A DNA stretch of 64,000 nucleotides from an uncultured Clostridia bacterium (GTDB lineage: Bacteria; Bacillota; Clostridia; Christensenellales; QALW01), in NCBI GenBank assembly GCA_934434555.1, contig CAKRZX010000002.1:109800-173799 (forward strand), in the 5' to 3' direction. How positions within the stretch are numbered: position 1 is the first letter of the stretch; each line of letters starts with the position of its first letter. Below are positions 61,407-64,000 of this stretch, piece by piece. The notes beneath the pieces are model-generated. The model searched no databases. It saw only the letters and a list, made by a program, of their open reading frames with translations, and was not told the DNA's origin. The position numbers and the translations under genes are program-made.

Positions 61407-63206
61407 GTTGAAATTGCAGAACCGGAAAAAATGGTGCCTGACAGTTTAGACAAAGTACCGAAACTTGTTTTGCGTTCGATTGATATTTTGATAAATATCG
61501 ATGGAGCGCAGAATCGGACAACCTTTGTGTTCGGCAATGACAGCATTGTAACCGGCGTAAAGTATAACGGTGTTGAAAAGATTTCGTATACTTATGATTT
61601 ACTTAAACGGCAGACGAAAAAGACGGTAAACACCACCGTTCCGTTTACAACATCGTATCAGTATAAAAATATAGATAATTACAGAACAAGCACGTTAATA
61701 GACAAGATATCTTATTCTGACGGCACAGCATTGTCTTATACATACGATGCAAACGGAAATATATTGACTATTGCTGATGCAACCGGCACGGTGATAGCAA
61801 GTTATACATATGACAGCCTTAACCAACTTACGGGAGCAACCGTAGGCTCTGATGTTTACGCCTATACATATGACAATGGCGGAAATATAACTGCAAAAAC
61901 TAAAAACGGTGTAGAGGTTGCATACACTTACGGTAATACCGAGTGGAAAGATTTGCTCACCGCATATAATGGCATAAGTATATCTTATGATATCATAGGC
62001 AATCCGCTTAACTGGATAAACGGCGAAATGTTTACTTGGTCGGGCGGTAGACAGTTAACCGGTATAACCAAAGATGACAGCACCATTAGTTATACCTATA
62101 ACGACAATGGTATAAGAACAAGTAAAACTGTAAACGGTGTTCGTACAGATTACTATCTCAACGGCACTGCAATTATAATGCAGAAAACAGGGGATAACGT
62201 AATTTGGTACACGTATGATGAGAACGGCAACGTTGCCGGAATGAATTACAACGGCAGTGATTACTGGTTCTACCGTAACGCTCAAAATGACGTTATAGGC
62301 ATAATTGATTCATCGGGTAGTGTCATTGCAAAATACACTTACGACGATTGGGGTAAGGTTGTTGCAATAACCGACGGACAGGGTAATGACATATCCACAA
62401 ATGCAACGCATGTTGCCAACGTAAATCCGATTAGATATCGCGGGTATTACTACGATACGGAAACAGGGCTCTACTATCTGCAATCAAGATATTATGATGC
62501 GGAAGTCGGCAGGTTTATCAATGCGGACGGATATATTTCGACCGGACAGGGTACAGTGGGCAGCAATATGTTTGCGTATTGCTTGAACAACCCGGTAAAT
62601 TTCCAAGATGTTGATGGCGAAATCGCAATAACAACCATAATACTTATAGGCTCAATTGTTGCGGGAGTCCTTGTTGCAGGTCATACGGCAGCAACAAGCT
62701 ATAAGTATACCGGAGAGGTTGATATTGATAATTCAATAATTAACGGTCTTTGTGCATTCGCAACTGTATATACATTTGGAATGACCGCATACGGCGTGTA
62801 TCTGAATTATTGCGATTACAAAGGAAAAGTGCCGGTTACAAGCATAGGAGGCGGTTCAACAACTGCAAACCCTGCTCCGGCACAACAACCGGTACACGGT
62901 AATTCAAAAAACAGTACAAAAGCGCAGCATGGTTACGAAATCTATAATAAAAATTCAGGTGATGTTGTAAAGACAGGAATAAGTGGAAAACCGCTAAATA
63001 ACAATGGTACATCTCCGAGGGCAAATACACAAGTTAATGCGTTTAACAGAGAGGCCGGTGGAGATATATATGCAGCGCGTATTGTAAAGACAAATATGCC
63101 CGGAAGAGCGGCGGCACTTGAATGGGAAAGAATGAATACACAGCGGCTTTCTGACTTTGGAAATTCTCTTGTAAAACATTTCAGACCAAAAGCGATGCCG
63201 AGATGA
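61290..63206 (+). CDS. Short secreted RHS toxin with GIY-YIG/URI-like C terminus
   Basis: 638 residues from GTG 61290, with AAAGGAG seven bases before it. It has its own signal peptide (RKLISIALSCAIAVTTL, then VVADA) and a 50-residue linker, but skips the first 2000 residues of the large protein and enters the RHS core at FVFGNDSIVTGVKYNG (about residue 78). RHS core 380-440; two hydrophobic helices about 447-510; then a 100-residue C-terminal domain with GYEIYNKNSG, VVKTGIS, TSPRANTQVN and RAAALEWERMN, which fits a GIY-YIG/URI-type nuclease (Tyr, Arg and Glu in the expected order). It is a complete secreted cassette, not a displaced fragment lacking a start. Confidence 0.85.
   Translation: MFRKLISIALSCAIAVTTLSVVADAKSENIEDVPITTENVEIAEPEKMVPDSLDKVPKLVLRSIDILINIDGAQNRTTFVFGNDSIVTGVKYNGVEKISYTYDLLKRQTKKTVNTTVPFTTSYQYKNIDNYRTSTLIDKISYSDGTALSYTYDANGNILTIADATGTVIASYTYDSLNQLTGATVGSDVYAYTYDNGGNITAKTKNGVEVAYTYGNTEWKDLLTAYNGISISYDIIGNPLNWINGEMFTWSGGRQLTGITKDDSTISYTYNDNGIRTSKTVNGVRTDYYLNGTAIIMQKTGDNVIWYTYDENGNVAGMNYNGSDYWFYRNAQNDVIGIIDSSGSVIAKYTYDDWGKVVAITDGQGNDISTNATHVANVNPIRYRGYYYDTETGLYYLQSRYYDAEVGRFINADGYISTGQGTVGSNMFAYCLNNPVNFQDVDGEIAITTIILIGSIVAGVLVAGHTAATSYKYTGEVDIDNSIINGLCAFATVYTFGMTAYGVYLNYCDYKGKVPVTSIGGGSTTANPAPAQQPVHGNSKNSTKAQHGYEIYNKNSGDVVKTGISGKPLNNNGTSPRANTQVNAFNREAGGDIYAARIVKTNMPGRAAALEWERMNTQRLSDFGNSLVKHFRPKAMPR
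61527..62582 (+). repeat. RHS core segment, copy 2 (in the short cassette)
   Basis: Direct repeat of 59179-60280. The last 130 bases (ATTAGATATCGC to TTTGCGTATTGC) are nearly identical between copies, and divergence is complete within a few codons after the shared FAYC-x-NNPV, which marks the toxin-exchange point. Confidence 0.85.
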
Positions 63207-63212
63207 AAAACT

Positions 63213-63872
63213 ATGAAAATATATATTATTTCTTTTTATTATCGTGACGGGACAAAAGAACTTGCAAGACAATTGATGAACGATTCCGCCTGCATTACTG
63301 AATATTTGGTAAGAAATATTCAACAAAAGGATTACTTCGATTGCAGACGCATAAATTTTATCTGCAAAGAAGGCGAAATTAAAAACAGAATAAGCGAACT
63401 TGATAAAATATTGGAGATGGATGTACCATTTGATAATGATTATTTCAACTGGACAAATGAAAAGAAACAAGAGTATTTATATGACCTTGCGTATAATTCG
63501 TTCCTCACACTTTGCCAAAGAAAAAATTGGGATTTTGATGTTATTAAATCAAAGTTAGAGGAATTAAAAGCACTGAATTTTTGCTATTCGTTTGATACGG
63601 GTTTAAGGTGCACTCAAAACAAAGTAACGGTAAAACTTATAGGCGTTCAAACAATGGAAAAGGTCTCGTTTTATGCTGTGTCAAGGAGAATCAAAGATAA
63701 AAAGTTTTTTATGCTCGAAACAAAACCGAATGTACTTGAATATCATTGGTCATTGGGCGAATTAAAATGGCTTGATGATAGTGCCGTTGCTTTGTTTAAT
63801 ACAAATAATAAATTTGTGAATTCGATTGATTTAAGCGATGAGATAAACGAAATAAACGCACGCAATAAGTGA
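63213..63872 (+). CDS. Putative immunity protein for the URI-like toxin
   Basis: 219 residues starting 6 bp after the short RHS gene; the ribosome binding site is weak, so translation is probably coupled. There is no signal peptide. It begins MKIYIISFYYRDGTKELARQ and contains several aromatic/charged segments (WTNEKKQEYLYDLAYNSF, YHWSLGELKWLDDS) with no family I can name. It is strongly A+T-rich compared with the rest of the window. The proposed role, cytoplasmic neutralisation of the preceding nuclease-like domain, rests on position alone. Confidence 0.6.
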   Translation: MKIYIISFYYRDGTKELARQLMNDSACITEYLVRNIQQKDYFDCRRINFICKEGEIKNRISELDKILEMDVPFDNDYFNWTNEKKQEYLYDLAYNSFLTLCQRKNWDFDVIKSKLEELKALNFCYSFDTGLRCTQNKVTVKLIGVQTMEKVSFYAVSRRIKDKKFFMLETKPNVLEYHWSLGELKWLDDSAVALFNTNNKFVNSIDLSDEINEINARNK

Positions 63873-63883
63873 AAGGAGCAGAC

Positions 63884-64000
63884 GTGTTTCGTAAACTGAT
63901 TTCAATAGCACTATCCTGTGCAATTGCAGTCACGACATTAAGTGTTGTTGCAGACGCAAAGAGTGCGAAAATTGAAGATGTGCCGATTGCAACGGAGAAT
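63884..64000 (+). CDS. Third secreted RHS cassette, 5' end only
   Basis: A GTG start (63884) with AAAGGAG upstream opens a reading frame that runs off the right edge after 39 codons. The signal peptide (RKLISIALSCAIAVTTL) and linker are almost the same as in the 638-residue protein (ten changes in 117 bp). The body, toxin tip and any immunity gene lie outside the window, so that it is a further RHS cassette is inferred from this shared start. Confidence 0.75.
   Translation, partial: MFRKLISIALSCAIAVTTLSVVADAKSAKIEDVPIATEN

Noticed and set aside
59179..62582. CRISPR-like or simple tandem repeat
   Set aside because: The repetition is a duplicated protein-coding RHS core with silent changes, not short regularly spaced repeats.

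Overview
The window looks like a chromosomal segment of an uncultured gut-type clostridium (Bacillota, class Clostridia). The evidence is a complete eight-gene spoIIIA sporulation operon, a dGTPase-dnaG-rpoD-trmK-Nif3-zinc ribbon-rnpB block in the order usual for this class, an ireB-ruvX-DUF1292 operon, strong AGGAGG-type ribosome binding sites, frequent GTG/TTG starts, lipobox lipoproteins and consensus vegetative promoters (TTGACA-17-TATAAT). Genus or species cannot be fixed from sequence reading alone. No CRISPR array, insertion sequence, integrase or phage gene was seen.

Layout. 0-5.7 kb: two lipoproteins on the minus strand, divergent from a large double-HTH regulator and an APC-type permease. 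5.7-15.5 kb: a carbohydrate locus with a 36-residue peptide, an AraC regulator and a 2869-residue secreted protein that fuses an alpha-L-rhamnosidase (GH78), a domain-permuted GH3 glycosidase with three carbohydrate-binding-like modules inserted, and an SGNH esterase. Two promoters here share a 43-bp element (37/43 identical). 15.5-26.5 kb: a membrane-anchored unknown, a dGTPase-like HD protein, a heterodimeric ABC exporter, the metQNI methionine importer, tRNA-Leu(UAA), an SGNH hydrolase and a zinc-ribbon membrane protein. 26.5-36.6 kb: a class A penicillin-binding protein, a PucR-type regulator and an S41 protease; then an ABC importer operon led by a TM1266-like ACT protein behind a probable riboswitch or attenuator; two small unknown proteins; and an MBOAT plus SGNH pair for O-acetylation of envelope polymers. 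36.6-42 kb: two cysteine desulfurases flanking a DUF3343 sulfur/selenium carrier candidate, a PRC-barrel protein, an AI-2E family transporter and ireB-ruvX-DUF1292. 42-53 kb: the replication/transcription core, RNase P RNA and spoIIIAA-AH. 53-64 kb: a polymorphic-toxin locus.

The most striking part is the right end. A 2560-residue WapA-like RHS protein carries a variable C-terminal domain and is followed by a putative immunity gene. A second, much shorter secreted RHS protein then repeats only the last part of the RHS core, ends in a different C-terminal domain with a GIY-YIG/URI-like pattern, and is followed by its own putative immunity gene. The first 117 bp of a third cassette, about 91% identical to the start of the second, run off the window edge. 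The locus is therefore a tandem array of self-contained secreted RHS toxin/immunity cassettes behind one full-length RHS gene.

Other points worth checking are the terminator/antiterminator leader at about 31.0-31.1 kb, the shared promoter element around the AraC gene with its co-regulated small peptide, and the fused GH78/GH3/SGNH enzyme.
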